This document shows positions 9,041 through 17,921 of a stretch of DNA of 64,000 nt, one piece after another; the first letter of the stretch is position 1, and each line of letters begins with the position of its first letter. Below the pieces are notes generated by a model. It saw only the letters and a list, made by a program, of their open reading frames with translations, searched no databases and was not told the DNA's origin. Source of the DNA: Neobacillus massiliamazoniensis (GTDB lineage: Bacteria > Bacillota > Bacilli > Bacillales > Cytobacillaceae); contig NZ_CVRB01000006.1 of the NCBI RefSeq assembly GCF_001048695.1, forward strand, positions 234,561 through 298,560, read 5' to 3'. A program made the translations under genes and the position numbers.

Positions 9041-9325
9041 TTACAAAAATAAATGATTCATCTTCTCTACTTCTTCTTTCATCTGCTGAACTAATGTCGG
9101 CGGCGATATGAGTTTAGCTTTGCTCCCCAAGCCTTGAAGCCATTTGACAAATCCTTCTTCTACAATAACTTTGGTTATTAGAACAAATGTATCCTCATCA
9201 ACTTTTTTAATATCTGCGTCTAATCCAAATTTATCGATGATTGATTAATCAGATATTTTTCTTCAAACTCAATTTCTACCCACTCCCCACGCCCGTGGAA
9301 CATATGAAAATCACACAACTGTCAG
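9041..9325 (-). pseudogene. WYL-domain (YafY-type) regulator, C-terminal remnant
   Basis: Translation of the minus strand in two frames gives the end of a WYL/WCX transcriptional regulator: FHGRGEWVEIEFEEKYLIN in one frame, then after a shift near 9240 KVIVEEGFVKWLQGLGSKA and the usual basic-amphipathic end to a TAA at 9041-9043. The N-terminal HTH and the WYL core are absent. It is a frameshifted fragment and cannot be functional. Confidence 0.65.
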
Positions 9326-9412
9326 TATTTTAAGAGGCGTAATGTAAAGGAAAAAGCCGTCAATTGACGACTTTTGTGGTTCAGATTTGAAATTCAAAAA
9401 GTAAAAATTAGT

Positions 9413-9724
9413 TTATCTTTTATTTTTGTTGAATAAAAAGAACGATAATATTCCTAATAATATATATATTATTACTGGAGTAATCATACTCCCCATATTG
9501 TACCAAATTGAAATAGGTAGAATAATTGCAATAGATGATAAAATCAATCCGAAAATCAAAATTCCTTTTGAGGATGAACAAATATATCCTTGAATAATAA
9601 ATATTATTGGGAAGAGTAAATAAATTCCTAATAATATATATTTACTCTCAGGAAACAATGAATCTATCCATATAAAAGTAAAAATTACTATACCTGGCAA
9701 GATTATCGAGAGCCAATTCTTCAT
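9413..9724 (-). CDS. Small integral membrane protein, unknown
   Basis: A 103-residue protein with about four membrane helices covering nearly its whole length, a short basic tail (NKNKR) and no recognised motif. ATG 9722-9724 is chosen because AAAGGA lies 9 bases upstream; an ATG two codons earlier is too close to that site. It stands alone between decayed genes. Base composition is very AT-rich even for this genome, which could reflect transfer. Confidence 0.6.
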   Translation of the reverse strand: MKNWLSIILPGIVIFTFIWIDSLFPESKYILLGIYLLFPIIFIIQGYICSSSKGILIFGLILSSIAIILPISIWYNMGSMITPVIIYILLGILSFFLFNKNKR

Positions 9725-9989
9725 AAACATCAATCCTTTCAGTAAAAATTATTCACGATTAATTCAAACTGCATACTAAATTTAAGCTATTACTATCTAA
9801 TCAGTATGTAAATAGATTAATGTTTGGTTCTTCGTTTCTTTTAAAAAACTATTTCTGAGTGTAATTTTACACTAAAAAAAGTTAATTGTCAAATAATGTA
9901 ATGTTAAATCTTTCATATTCAAAACACCAACTTTGCGAAAACAGCCGTAAAATAGAAACAACCATCATATAGATGGCTGGTGAAAAATC

Positions 9990-10100
9990 TTATTTATTAA
10001 TTGTGTTTAAAAATGTATTTAATTCACCTTCATATCTCATCCAACACTTACGATTTTCTGATTCATTAATAGGAGATTGATAATATGAAAGATATAACAT
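9990..10100 (-). CDS. Possible 36-residue small protein
   Basis: ATG 10098-10100 is preceded by AGGTGA with 4-5 bases of spacing. The frame (starting MLYLSYYQSPINESEN) runs 36 codons to TAA at 9990-9992. It is hydrophilic with aromatic residues and no recognised family. It could instead be the tail of a lost larger gene, since the frame is closed by a stop just upstream of the ATG. The rest of 9734-10263 shows nothing. Confidence 0.3.
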   Translation of the reverse strand: MLYLSYYQSPINESENRKCWMRYEGELNTFLNTINK

Positions 10101-10269
10101 TTGGTCACCTACTTACATTTTTATTCATATTTTCCATTAGAATTTCCTTATTGTTCTAAACGTTAATGACTTTGAAAAGGAATGAAGTTAAACTTATTAA
10201 AAAGACATGAAAGCTAAACGATGATTAGGCTAAGGAAAAATTCAATGAAGGATTGCGGAGGGTTTGTAT

Positions 10270-10470
10270 ATGGAAAATAAATATTGTCCCATTTGTGGAG
10301 AAGAAAACATGTGTATGGCAGGAACTAGTGAAAGCGAACACTGTTGGTGTAACATGGAGCAATTCCCTAAAGAGATCTTTAAATTGGTTCCTGTGGAAAG
10401 TATAAGAAAGCATTGTATATGTAAAAAGTGTTTAAATACATTTAAGGAAGGGCAGAAAATAGTGAAGTAA
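10270..10470 (+). CDS. Cysteine-rich CWC-family small protein
   Basis: A 66-residue protein with the pattern CPICGEENMCMAG ... HCWC near its start and a C-terminal CICKKCL, characteristic of the cysteine-rich CWC family (presumed zinc-binding, function unknown). ATG 10270-10272 is selected because GGAGG lies 7-8 bases upstream; the frame extends two codons further to a TTG. No operon partner is evident. Confidence 0.7.
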   Translation: MENKYCPICGEENMCMAGTSESEHCWCNMEQFPKEIFKLVPVESIRKHCICKKCLNTFKEGQKIVK

Positions 10471-10596
10471 GGAGCCGCTCAAAATAGTCGTCTCGTTATT
10501 TGATCATTGTCCATCGATAAAGGTAATAATATTGCCTTTTTTAGGTTTTTGATTTTTGATATATAATTAGGGTAAAAAAAATGAGGATAATTACAA

Positions 10597-10860
10597 ATGT
10601 TGAACCATACAACAAAAGAAGATATTACTGTTTTACATGCTGAATTGGTTGATGATGAAACCATTGTTGTAAAAGTTCAAATTGATGACAATATCGGTAT
10701 GGTTTGGCTACGTTGTTGGGAACCATTTATTGTTCCTGCAACATATAGTCCATACCGATTGGAAATTCTTGTTGAACTCAGTAACTATATTGAAATAGAA
10801 GAAAAAACGTTTCGTAATCAATTTGAAAATATGAGAATGAAAATTTTGACGTTTGGCTAA
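10597..10860 (+). CDS. Hypothetical protein, 87 residues
   Basis: Soluble, acidic small protein with an alternating strand pattern (ELVDDETIVVKVQIDDNIGM) and a Trp-rich centre (VWLRCWEPFIV). GAGGA lies about 9 bases before the ATG. Family not recognised and no partner gene nearby; hydrophobic patterning and the ribosome binding site favour a real gene. Confidence 0.5.
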   Translation: MLNHTTKEDITVLHAELVDDETIVVKVQIDDNIGMVWLRCWEPFIVPATYSPYRLEILVELSNYIEIEEKTFRNQFENMRMKILTFG

Positions 10861-11065
10861 GTTTCTGAATCTAGACCCTTGGTATCCTAACGCTCACTTT
10901 TTAAACCTTAATAAGAACTAGACAAATCCACATTTCCAACCGTTAAATCTAAACTCTACGAACATTTACATATTTTGAACAAACATGGGCCACTTTCCTA
11001 CAGTAGCCCATGACAAGGTATCAACTTGATTTAAAATAGTAGAAACCTCCTTATTGTTCCCTAGA

Positions 11066-12526
11066 TCATGTACCGCAGAAGGTTTGGTAAGGACAGTTTG
11101 ATGGCTCAGGCAGTGTGGCGTATTCAGCCTGTTCCGGAGTGTGTTCATAAGGGTTTGAAAGAACATCGAGCAACCGGTCCATCACGCTTAAGTCCCCTTC
11201 GTTCACTGCGGCTTCTAGTGCTGCTTCTACCCTGTGGTTCCGTGGGATTATCGCAGGATTACTGTTCCGCATCAACTGGTATGCAGAGGCTTTCGGTTCC
11301 TGCTGCCTGGCTAGTCGTGCCTGCCAAAGTTCAAACCACTTAGTAAATTCTGGGGTCCCAAACATGCTCGTATCTTCTTGTCGATCAAATGTTAGAGCTC
11401 TGAAGGTATTGGTAAAATCCGCATTATACTTTTGCATCATACTGAGGAGGTCTTCAATAAGAGATTCATCCTGACTCTCTTCATTAAATAGTCCCAGTTT
11501 TGCCCTCATACCCTCATACCAATTACTTTGATACAACTTAGAAAAATCTGATAGTGCATCCTCAGCTATTTTTATTGCCTGCTCCTCATTGTCATGCAGA
11601 AGCGGCAATAGGGCTTCAGCAAATCGAGCTAGATTCCACCCGCCAATATACGGTTGATTGCCATAAGCATAGCGGCCTTGAGTATCAATGGAACTAAATA
11701 CGGTTGCTGGATCGTAGGCATCCATAAAAGCGCAAGGACCATAATCGATCGTTTCTCCGCTAATGGCCATATTGTCGGTGTTCATCACTCCGTGAATAAA
11801 GCCCACCAGCTGCCATTTAGATATCAACAATGCTTGACGCTTAATCACTTCTTGAAGAAAGGTAAGATATCGATTCTCACCCTCTTCAACGTCTGGATAA
11901 TGACGCTTTAATGTATAGTCAGCCAGGATCTTGAGTTCCTCAACTGTGCCCCAATTTGCAACGTATTGAAAGGTGCCGACCCGCAAATGACTAGCTGCCA
12001 CACGGGTTAATATGGCACCTGGCAGTTTGGTTTCCCGAATGGTTGTCTCACCAGTTGTCACAACTGCTAGACTACGAGTGGTAGGAATACCAAGCGCATG
12101 CATGGCTTCACTGATGATGTATTCGCGGAGCATAGGACCAAGTGCCGCTCGACCATCGCCCCGTCGGGAATATGGAGTTTTACCTGGACCTTTAAGCTGA
12201 ATATCAACTCGCTCACCTAAGGGGGTAATCTGTTCGCCAAGAAGTATTGTCCTGCCGTCACCCAACATTGTAAAATGGCCAAATTGATGTCCCGCATAAG
12301 CCTGAGCAATAGGCAAAGCCCCTTCTGGAATCCGGTTTCCAGCAAGCACCGTTACTTCGGTTTGCAGCGCCTTAACGTCCAACCCCAAAGATGTGGCCAA
12401 CGAAGCATTAAGAATGACCAGCTGTGGGGAGCTAACCGGAGTTGGGTTGGTGCTGGAAAAAAATAATTTTGGTAGACGGGCATAACTGTTGTCAAAGTTC
12501 CATCCCGTTTCATTTATCTTTGTCAT
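11066..12526 (-). CDS. selO: Protein adenylyltransferase SelO (YdiU/UPF0061)
   Basis: Pseudokinase-fold enzyme that transfers AMP from ATP to hydroxyl side chains of target proteins; in E. coli it acts in redox stress. The 486-residue protein is full length, starting TGWNFDNSYARLP and ending YQTFCGT, with family blocks AYAGHQFGHFTMLGDGRTIL, GPGKTPYSRRGDGRAALGPM, the catalytic-loop region HGVMNTDNMAI and IDYGPCAFMDAYDP. The conserved C-terminal Cys-containing tail is present. ATG 12524-12526 follows AAGGTGA by 6 bases; the frame's upstream extension lacks a site. It is monocistronic. Confidence 0.93.
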   Translation of the reverse strand: MTKINETGWNFDNSYARLPKLFFSSTNPTPVSSPQLVILNASLATSLGLDVKALQTEVTVLAGNRIPEGALPIAQAYAGHQFGHFTMLGDGRTILLGEQITPLGERVDIQLKGPGKTPYSRRGDGRAALGPMLREYIISEAMHALGIPTTRSLAVVTTGETTIRETKLPGAILTRVAASHLRVGTFQYVANWGTVEELKILADYTLKRHYPDVEEGENRYLTFLQEVIKRQALLISKWQLVGFIHGVMNTDNMAISGETIDYGPCAFMDAYDPATVFSSIDTQGRYAYGNQPYIGGWNLARFAEALLPLLHDNEEQAIKIAEDALSDFSKLYQSNWYEGMRAKLGLFNEESQDESLIEDLLSMMQKYNADFTNTFRALTFDRQEDTSMFGTPEFTKWFELWQARLARQQEPKASAYQLMRNSNPAIIPRNHRVEAALEAAVNEGDLSVMDRLLDVLSNPYEHTPEQAEYATLPEPSNCPYQTFCGT

Positions 12527-12703
12527 TAGGTCACCTTTTCTTTTTTTCATTTTGGATCATTGTAATTTTTTCAAAAAAGCAAATACCATAGAAATTTTAT
12601 CATTGATGCATATCAACACAAGTCAGACGAGTTTATTGTCTACTTTTTTCAGAATATTATACCCTATCCACATAGAAATTGGATAGGAGTGTTAGAGACA
12701 AGC

Positions 12704-13063
12704 TTAAATAGATTCCTTTTTGTATAATGATTTACTTAGGCTCTTTAATGTGTGTATTCTCGGTGAAAATAGGAATAAATCATTGTAGTTACGCTTTACG
12801 TATTCATCAATAATGTCTATTCCTTGACGAAATCTATCAACTAATATAAGAGTGTTCTTTTCATCCCAGGAAAACTGATTTATTCTTAGAAGTTCAGCTG
12901 CAATTATTTGAAACTGAAACTCCACCATAATAAGTTTTATTTGATACACTTTATCAATATTTAAACAAGAACTGTTTTTATTTTCATAACTTTTTTGTAC
13001 ATATTTAACAAAGCCCTTAATATTCTCAGCCAACATATTCGCTTTTTGTATCTCGAAATTCAT
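12704..13063 (-). CDS. Hypothetical protein, 119 residues
   Basis: Predicted all-helical, soluble, Lys-rich protein with a Cys at about residue 33. GAGGAGATAG precedes the ATG with good spacing, so it is probably expressed. The pattern (helices with Phe/Ile every 3-4 residues) suggests a small helical bundle; the family is not recognised. Confidence 0.5.
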   Translation of the reverse strand: MNFEIQKANMLAENIKGFVKYVQKSYENKNSSCLNIDKVYQIKLIMVEFQFQIIAAELLRINQFSWDEKNTLILVDRFRQGIDIIDEYVKRNYNDLFLFSPRIHTLKSLSKSLYKKESI

Positions 13064-13170
13064 TTCTCTATCTCCTCAATGTCTAATTTCACGTACATTT
13101 CTAAGAAGAGTGTATGTTTTGAGGCGAAGAGATAACACCGACAATACAAATAAAGAGTAAATATAACGTA

Positions 13171-13232
13171 AAAAAAAAGCCAAAAATATACGGTTTCTAA
13201 ATCAGAACCTGAATATTTTTGGCTTGTTTTTG
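13171..13232. terminator. Bidirectional terminator
   Basis: GCCAAAAATAT (13179-13189) pairs with ATATTTTTGGC with an A-run on the left and TTGTTTTTGG on the right. It lies between two minus-strand genes and serves the gene at 13264-13704. Confidence 0.7.
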
Positions 13233-13263
13233 GTTTCTCTCTAGCTATAGGATATCTAAATTA

Positions 13264-13704
13264 TTATTCGTAATGTTCACCTTGATAATTAACAAATCCT
13301 ACTGGATGATGTGTAAAATGGATGACAGGATCACCTGGGTTACCTATACCCTTTAGAGCATGATTTTTATCAATATATTCGCCTTTTAATTCGATTTCTT
13401 CTCCTTCTTTAAGTCCAGGTATCCGTTCTTTTAATCCTAAGTTATCACCATAACGTATTGCACAAAATGCTTCATCAGTGACCAATGATTTATCTGCACC
13501 CACGATATCGATGACTTGAATACTATGAACAATAAAATGTTGATGCCAATCTCCTTGATCATTTTGAATATCTTCTTCAACCTTTTTTATGATTGATTTA
13601 ACATGTACTACTGGACCATGAAGTGAAAGTGGATCTCGGTGATGGTCCATAAAGTGATCAGCTAATGTGTGTCCGAAATGAGGATGGATTTGAGATTGAA
13701 TCAT
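13264..13704 (-). CDS. Putative OB-fold protein resembling DUF3465
   Basis: A 146-residue protein without signal or membrane segment. Visible motifs are DWHQHFIVHS (about 62-71), NLGLKERIPGLKEGEEIELK with a following GEYID, and a His-rich end PVIHFTHHPVGFVNYQGEHY. The order HQxF, GLxxGxxIxxxGEY, HxTHHP resembles DUF3465, an uncharacterised family with an OB-like fold; the match is from memory and partial. ATG 13702-13704 follows GGAGGG with good spacing. Neighbours give no functional hint. Confidence 0.5.
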   Translation of the reverse strand: MIQSQIHPHFGHTLADHFMDHHRDPLSLHGPVVHVKSIIKKVEEDIQNDQGDWHQHFIVHSIQVIDIVGADKSLVTDEAFCAIRYGDNLGLKERIPGLKEGEEIELKGEYIDKNHALKGIGNPGDPVIHFTHHPVGFVNYQGEHYE

Positions 13705-13915
13705 AATTTTCCCTCCATACTTAATCAATAATTGTATAAGTACCACTGATTAAATTAAACACTTTTATTTAAATTTTTTCAATATAAAAAATAGTGTAAA
13801 TTTTCTTTTTACATATTTTTAATATTCAATTAATAGTAAAAACATAAAAGAAGAATTGACTTTTGAAACATAAGAATATCTGCTAAGTTATTTAACATAT
13901 TCTTTCTTTTAAAAA

Positions 13916-14929
13916 CTACTCAACAAATCTATGATAGATAGCTTTTGCCTGAACCGGATCGCTTGTTCCATGAATAAGTGCACGACCATCTTTAAAAAAT
14001 ACAACACGATAGTCTTCAAAGGTACAGGACAGCAAAAAGGGATTCAAAACCATTTCACTTGTTAGCCCCTTTAGGCGTTGAGATAATTGCTCAATTGATA
14101 ATTCCCTATCAATTCCAGGTCGCAGCTGCACAGTGTTCCTTCCGCACAAAACTGCCGCTTTCGTTTGGTTCTCATAGGCCAAAAAAGGAAACGTAGGATT
14201 GCTCCCGCATGTCGGGCAATTTAAATTTTTCAGTGTTGTAACGTTGATTTCAGCTTTTTCATCTTTCCAAATATCGAACGATTGTAGTAATGGTGAAGGC
14301 TCGTGTCCTGTCAGGAGCTTTAAAGCAGCAGTAACCTGATAGGCCGTGACAAGCTGGACAATCGGGCTAATGACGCCAACTGTATCACAGGTTTGGTTTT
14401 GAGCTGGCAAATGATTAATCAAACAATGAAGACAAGGAGTTTTACCTGGAATGATCGGAAACGTTATTCCATAGCTGGCGATACAAGCACCAAATAGAAA
14501 AGGAATTCCCGCCTTCACTGCAGCATCGTTGATGATAAGCCGTGTTTCAAAATTATCGGTAGCGTCGAGAATTAATCCTTGCCCGTTTACCATTTCTTCG
14601 ATATTCGTTCCGTTCACATCGGCAACCATCCCATTAATGACGATGTTGCTGTTTACTTCCTCCAGACGTTGTTTGGCGGCAATCGCTTTTGGCAGCTTGT
14701 TTTGAACATCTTTTTCTGTATACAACTGCTGCCTTTGCAAATTACTCCACTCCACATAATCACGATCGACTATGGTAATTTGTCCGACGCCAGCTCTTGC
14801 CAACATTTCTGCACTCGAAGTACCAAGTGCTCCTGCCCCGACAATTAGAACACGAGCATCCTTTAGCATTGCCTGACCTTCTTTTCCAATCGGCGGAAAT
14901 AATTCCTGCCTTGAGTATCGACTGATCAA
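13916..14929 (-). CDS. thiF: ThiS adenylyltransferase ThiF
   Basis: E1-like enzyme that adenylates the C-terminal Gly of ThiS so that sulfur can be loaded for thiazole formation. The 337 residues show the nucleotide-binding GAGALGTSSAEMLARAGVG, the R/Q block SNLQRQQLYTEKD, the catalytic ATDNFETR, and CLHC plus CPTCG zinc cysteines; a C-terminal extension follows at about 255-337. The start is TTG 14927-14929, overlapping the thiG stop (TTGA) behind GGTGA, implying translational coupling. Last gene of the TPP-controlled operon. Confidence 0.9.
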   Translation of the reverse strand: MISRYSRQELFPPIGKEGQAMLKDARVLIVGAGALGTSSAEMLARAGVGQITIVDRDYVEWSNLQRQQLYTEKDVQNKLPKAIAAKQRLEEVNSNIVINGMVADVNGTNIEEMVNGQGLILDATDNFETRLIINDAAVKAGIPFLFGACIASYGITFPIIPGKTPCLHCLINHLPAQNQTCDTVGVISPIVQLVTAYQVTAALKLLTGHEPSPLLQSFDIWKDEKAEINVTTLKNLNCPTCGSNPTFPFLAYENQTKAAVLCGRNTVQLRPGIDRELSIEQLSQRLKGLTSEMVLNPFLLSCTFEDYRVVFFKDGRALIHGTSDPVQAKAIYHRFVE

Positions 14930-15705
14930 GAAGTCACCATCCCTTCTGAAGGGCTGCTTGCAACCGCATATTCTTTTTCTGCAATCCTTCCTGCTTCGAA
15001 CCCGAGGCGTCCGGCTTCAATTGCCATTTTCATAGCGAGAGCCATTTTAACCGGATCCTTTGCACCAGAAACAGCGGTATTTAATAACACGCCATCAGCC
15101 CCTAGCTCCATCGCATAGGCCGCATCCTTTGGTGAACCAATACCGGCGTCTACAATAACAGGAATGGAAGACTGTTCAATGATAAACTTTAGATTTAACG
15201 GGTTAACAATGCCTTTTCCAGAACCAATCGGCGATGCGCCTGGCATGATGGCATGTACCCCGAGTTGTTCAAGTCTTCTTGCCAATACCACATCATCTGA
15301 TGTATAAGGAAGCACAATAAAGCCTTCCGCTAACAGCATTTCCGATGCCTTTAATGTTTCCACAGGATCAGGCAGCAACGTTTTGTCACAGCCGATGACT
15401 TCGACTTTCACCATATCACACAAACCAGATGCTTTCGCAAGCTTGGCAATTCTAACTGCCTCTTCAGCTGTCTTTGCACCTGCTGTGTTTGGCAATAATT
15501 TATATTTGGTTAAATCAAGTTGTTCCAAAAAATTAGGCTGCGATTCTTCAAAAATATTCATCCTGCGTACAGCAAAGGTTAAAATTTCAGCCTCCGATAC
15601 CCGGACAGCCTCTTTCTGTACCGCAAAAGAAGGGTATTTCCCCGTGCCAAGTAACAATCTCGATTTAAATAGTTGATCACCAATTTTTAACATATTCCTT
15701 CTCAT
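14926..15705 (-). CDS. thiG: Thiazole synthase ThiG
   Basis: Condenses 1-deoxyxylulose 5-phosphate, dehydroglycine and ThiS-thiocarboxylate into the thiazole phosphate moiety of thiamine. Full length (255-259 residues) with LLLGTGKYPSF, the catalytic-Lys region KVEVIGCDKTLLPDP, MPGASPIGSGKGI and DAGIGSPKDAAYAMELGADG. The ATG at 15703-15705 overlaps the thiS stop (ATGA); the ATG four codons later matches the family start (MLKIGD) but has AAGGA only 2 bases upstream, so the exact start is open. It sits between thiS and thiF. Confidence 0.95.
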   Translation of the reverse strand: MRRNMLKIGDQLFKSRLLLGTGKYPSFAVQKEAVRVSEAEILTFAVRRMNIFEESQPNFLEQLDLTKYKLLPNTAGAKTAEEAVRIAKLAKASGLCDMVKVEVIGCDKTLLPDPVETLKASEMLLAEGFIVLPYTSDDVVLARRLEQLGVHAIMPGASPIGSGKGIVNPLNLKFIIEQSSIPVIVDAGIGSPKDAAYAMELGADGVLLNTAVSGAKDPVKMALAMKMAIEAGRLGFEAGRIAEKEYAVASSPSEGMVTS

Positions 15706-15905
15706 CCTCCCCCAACAAAGTGAATCATTTCCACTCTGTCACCATCTAATATTGGTATTGTAGTGTACATGCTTTTATCAACAATTTCTTGGTTCAGCTC
15801 AACAATCACAATTCGGTGTTCTAATTGATATTGTTTCAGTAAATCGTGTATCGTCATGACTTCCACCGGCAAGTCTACTGTTCGGCCGTTTAATTGAATG
15901 GTCAT
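15702..15905 (-). CDS. thiS: Sulfur carrier protein ThiS
   Basis: Ubiquitin-like sulfur carrier of 67 residues ending in the diagnostic Gly-Gly (VGGG) that is thiocarboxylated. IQLNGRTVDLP forms the first beta strands. It lies 14 bases after thiO and overlaps thiG by 4 bases. A GGGAGA-like ribosome binding site precedes the ATG. Confidence 0.93.
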   Translation of the reverse strand: MTIQLNGRTVDLPVEVMTIHDLLKQYQLEHRIVIVELNQEIVDKSMYTTIPILDGDRVEMIHFVGGG

Positions 15906-15919
15906 CTCCCGTTCTCCCC

Positions 15920-17029
15920 TTACACAAAGACATCATTTTTACGGTCTATTTTAAATGCATCTACCCAGTCTTTTCTTACTTGTTTTCCGAGAATGAGATC
16001 CCTGATCATTTGCCCTGTCGATGGGGCCAGCAAGATTCCATTCCGGAAATGGCCGGCTGCCACTAAGACATGATCCTGCTCCGGATGAAATCCGATAAAT
16101 GGTTTCCCATCAAATGTTTTCGGCCTAAGTCCTGCCCAGAATGAAGCTATTTTCATCCTCTCAATACTAGGGAGCATCCCTTTTGCTTTCATAATCAACT
16201 GCTCGATTCCGCCGAGAGCTGGCTTTTCACTCCAATCATTTTCAACCATGGTTGCACCAATGACGAGTGTGCCATCATTTCTTGGCATCACATAGCAATG
16301 CTCATGGAAAAGCGTATGCTTTAATTTGATTTCTTCATTCCAAACGGACAAACACTCCCCTTTTACGGGAACCATTCTGTGTTCTAACCCTAGGTATTTA
16401 AAGAGAGCATTGCTCCATACACCGCTTGCGATAACTACATACTTGGCTTCAAAATCTCCAGCTTGTGTTTTAATTAAATAATGTCCGCCAGTTTTTTGAA
16501 TATCAAATACATGTGTGTATTCGTGGATCGCTGCTCCATGGATTTGTGCCGCTTTACTAAAACCACGGCATACAGCTTCAGGCATTACATGGACATCATC
16601 ACGAATAAAAGCGGCTCCGACGATCTTCTCGCTTATACCAGGTTCGCGTTCCCGAATATCATCGGCCTCTTTCCATTCAACCGTCGCTAACGAGCTTAGT
16701 GATTGAAGCTGTCTTTTCTCTGATTCAGAAAAAGCGAGCTTATAGATCCCGCCAGTTGTTCTGCGGATATCGATTCCTGTTTTTTCTTTCAATTCCTGTT
16801 CTAGCTCTAAGTAAGCAAGCTGGCTGCTTCTAGCAAATGGATAAAAGATTTCAAAATCCTCACACTCGGAGTGAGCTCCTAGCATTCCGGCTGCAGCACT
16901 TGTTGTTTTTTTGCCAATCTCACCGCTTTCAAAAACAGCTACCGAGAGCTGTTCTTTTGCTAAATAATAGGCAATGGAGCAGCCAATTATGCCGCCGCCG
17001 ATGACCGCTACATCATAATAGTTGTTCAT
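15920..17029 (-). CDS. thiO: Glycine oxidase ThiO
   Basis: FAD-dependent oxidase that turns glycine into the imine (dehydroglycine) needed by ThiG in aerobes. The 369-residue protein begins with the FAD dinucleotide motif GGGIIGCSIAYYLA, and has GEIGKKTTSAAAGML and the C-terminal GHFRNGILLAPSTGQ flavin/substrate block. Its start overlaps the end of tenI by 17 bases. An oxygen-dependent ThiO rather than ThiH fits an aerobic Bacillus. Confidence 0.93.
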   Translation of the reverse strand: MNNYYDVAVIGGGIIGCSIAYYLAKEQLSVAVFESGEIGKKTTSAAAGMLGAHSECEDFEIFYPFARSSQLAYLELEQELKEKTGIDIRRTTGGIYKLAFSESEKRQLQSLSSLATVEWKEADDIREREPGISEKIVGAAFIRDDVHVMPEAVCRGFSKAAQIHGAAIHEYTHVFDIQKTGGHYLIKTQAGDFEAKYVVIASGVWSNALFKYLGLEHRMVPVKGECLSVWNEEIKLKHTLFHEHCYVMPRNDGTLVIGATMVENDWSEKPALGGIEQLIMKAKGMLPSIERMKIASFWAGLRPKTFDGKPFIGFHPEQDHVLVAAGHFRNGILLAPSTGQMIRDLILGKQVRKDWVDAFKIDRKNDVFV

Positions 17030-17651
17030 TGGTCTTCTCCTTACACATCTGAAAGTATTGAAGCACTGCTTCTTCAGGATTTTTAGCAGAAAAAATGCCA
17101 GACATAACAGCGATGCCTTCCGTGTTGGCCTTCTTGATTTCTGCTAATTTATCTGGTGTTATCCCGCCAATAGCATAAACAGGAAGGTCAAGTTTCATTT
17201 TGATCTCCTGCAGTTCCTTTAACCCTTTAGGTGTCTTTCCTTGCTTACAATTTGTCTCGTAAATGTGTCCATATAGTACGTAATTCGCCCCATCCCGCTC
17301 GGCTTCACATGCTTCTTTAAACGAATGGACCGAACAGCCAATCCTCATAAATGGAAACCGTTCTCTTACTGGTTTCACAGGCAATCCGTGACCCGGTAAA
17401 TGGATATTGGGTATCCCCATTATTAAAGCAAGATCCAAACGATCATGAAGGACTATTTTTCTTTTTTCAACACCACCTTCTTCTAAAAGCTCCAGTAAAA
17501 ATACGAGCTCCCTAACTGATTTGGATTTATCACGAATATGTACATAATCAATCCTTTTATTTATTTTGAGAATAATAGAAGCTAATTCCTTAACAGAATG
17601 TCGATCATCCGTAATAGCTAGAATTTCCAGGTGCACCACTCCTATTTTCAT
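17013..17651 (-). CDS. tenI: Thiazole tautomerase TenI
   Basis: TIM-barrel protein similar to ThiE that aromatises the thiazole tautomer made by ThiG. About 212 residues with DYVHIRDKSKS, IHLPGHGLPVK, GCSVHSFKEACEAE and AIGGITPDKL. The ATG at 17649-17651 lies just after the T-run of the leader terminator; an upstream GTG in frame falls inside the terminator stem and cannot be the start. A GTG six codons later is an alternative, but its AGGAG is only 1-2 bases away. First gene of the TPP-regulated operon. Confidence 0.9.
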   Translation of the reverse strand: MKIGVVHLEILAITDDRHSVKELASIILKINKRIDYVHIRDKSKSVRELVFLLELLEEGGVEKRKIVLHDRLDLALIMGIPNIHLPGHGLPVKPVRERFPFMRIGCSVHSFKEACEAERDGANYVLYGHIYETNCKQGKTPKGLKELQEIKMKLDLPVYAIGGITPDKLAEIKKANTEGIAVMSGIFSAKNPEEAVLQYFQMCKEKTNEQLL

Positions 17652-17686
17652 ATAAAAAAACCACTTTCCTGAAAAGGAAAGTGGTT
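17652..17686 (-). terminator. Riboswitch-controlled terminator
   Basis: CCACTTTCC and GGAAAGTGG form the stem around TTTTCA, followed by a run of T's, immediately downstream of the TPP aptamer. It should form when TPP is bound and stop transcription of tenI-thiOSGF. Confidence 0.85.
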
Positions 17687-17721
17687 TTGTCACTGGTATA
17701 ATTCCATGATAAAACAGCGCG

Positions 17722-17810
17722 CCACTTCCCTACGCAGGTACGAACCTGTTCAGGTTTAGAGGGTTTCAAAGTAACTACTCTGCTCTCAGCCCTTATCAAG
17801 GGATCCCCTA
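17722..17810 (-). promoter_or_regulatory. TPP riboswitch (THI element)
   Basis: On the minus strand TAGGGGATCC, GGGCTGAGAG, ACCCTCTAAACCTGAACAGG and GTACCTGCGTAGGGAAGTGG follow the order and conserved cores of the thiamine pyrophosphate aptamer. It precedes the terminator and the thiamine genes. Confidence 0.95.
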
Positions 17811-17839
17811 GTGATAGAATATATGATTAATTTATTTGC

Positions 17840-17867
17840 ATTATATCAAACGAATCCAAAAATGCAA
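17840..17867 (-). promoter_or_regulatory. SigA promoter of tenI-thiOSGF
   Basis: TTGCAT, 16 bases, TATAAT on the minus strand, about 30 bases upstream of the aptamer. Confidence 0.7.
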
Positions 17868-17921
17868 TGAAAAAAATTGATAAATCTCCCCTAAAATGGA
17901 ACCTGCTTTTTTTCTTGTGTT

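Noticed and set aside
10225..10413. Minus-strand frame opposite the CWC gene
   Set aside because: It is the antisense of a gene with a clear ribosome binding site and Cys motifs; no site of its own.
11068..12200. Several plus-strand frames opposite selO
   Set aside because: They are shadows of a full-length conserved gene, with no start signals.
17605..17799. Minus-strand frame across the TPP riboswitch
   Set aside because: It crosses the aptamer and terminator, which explain the sequence better.
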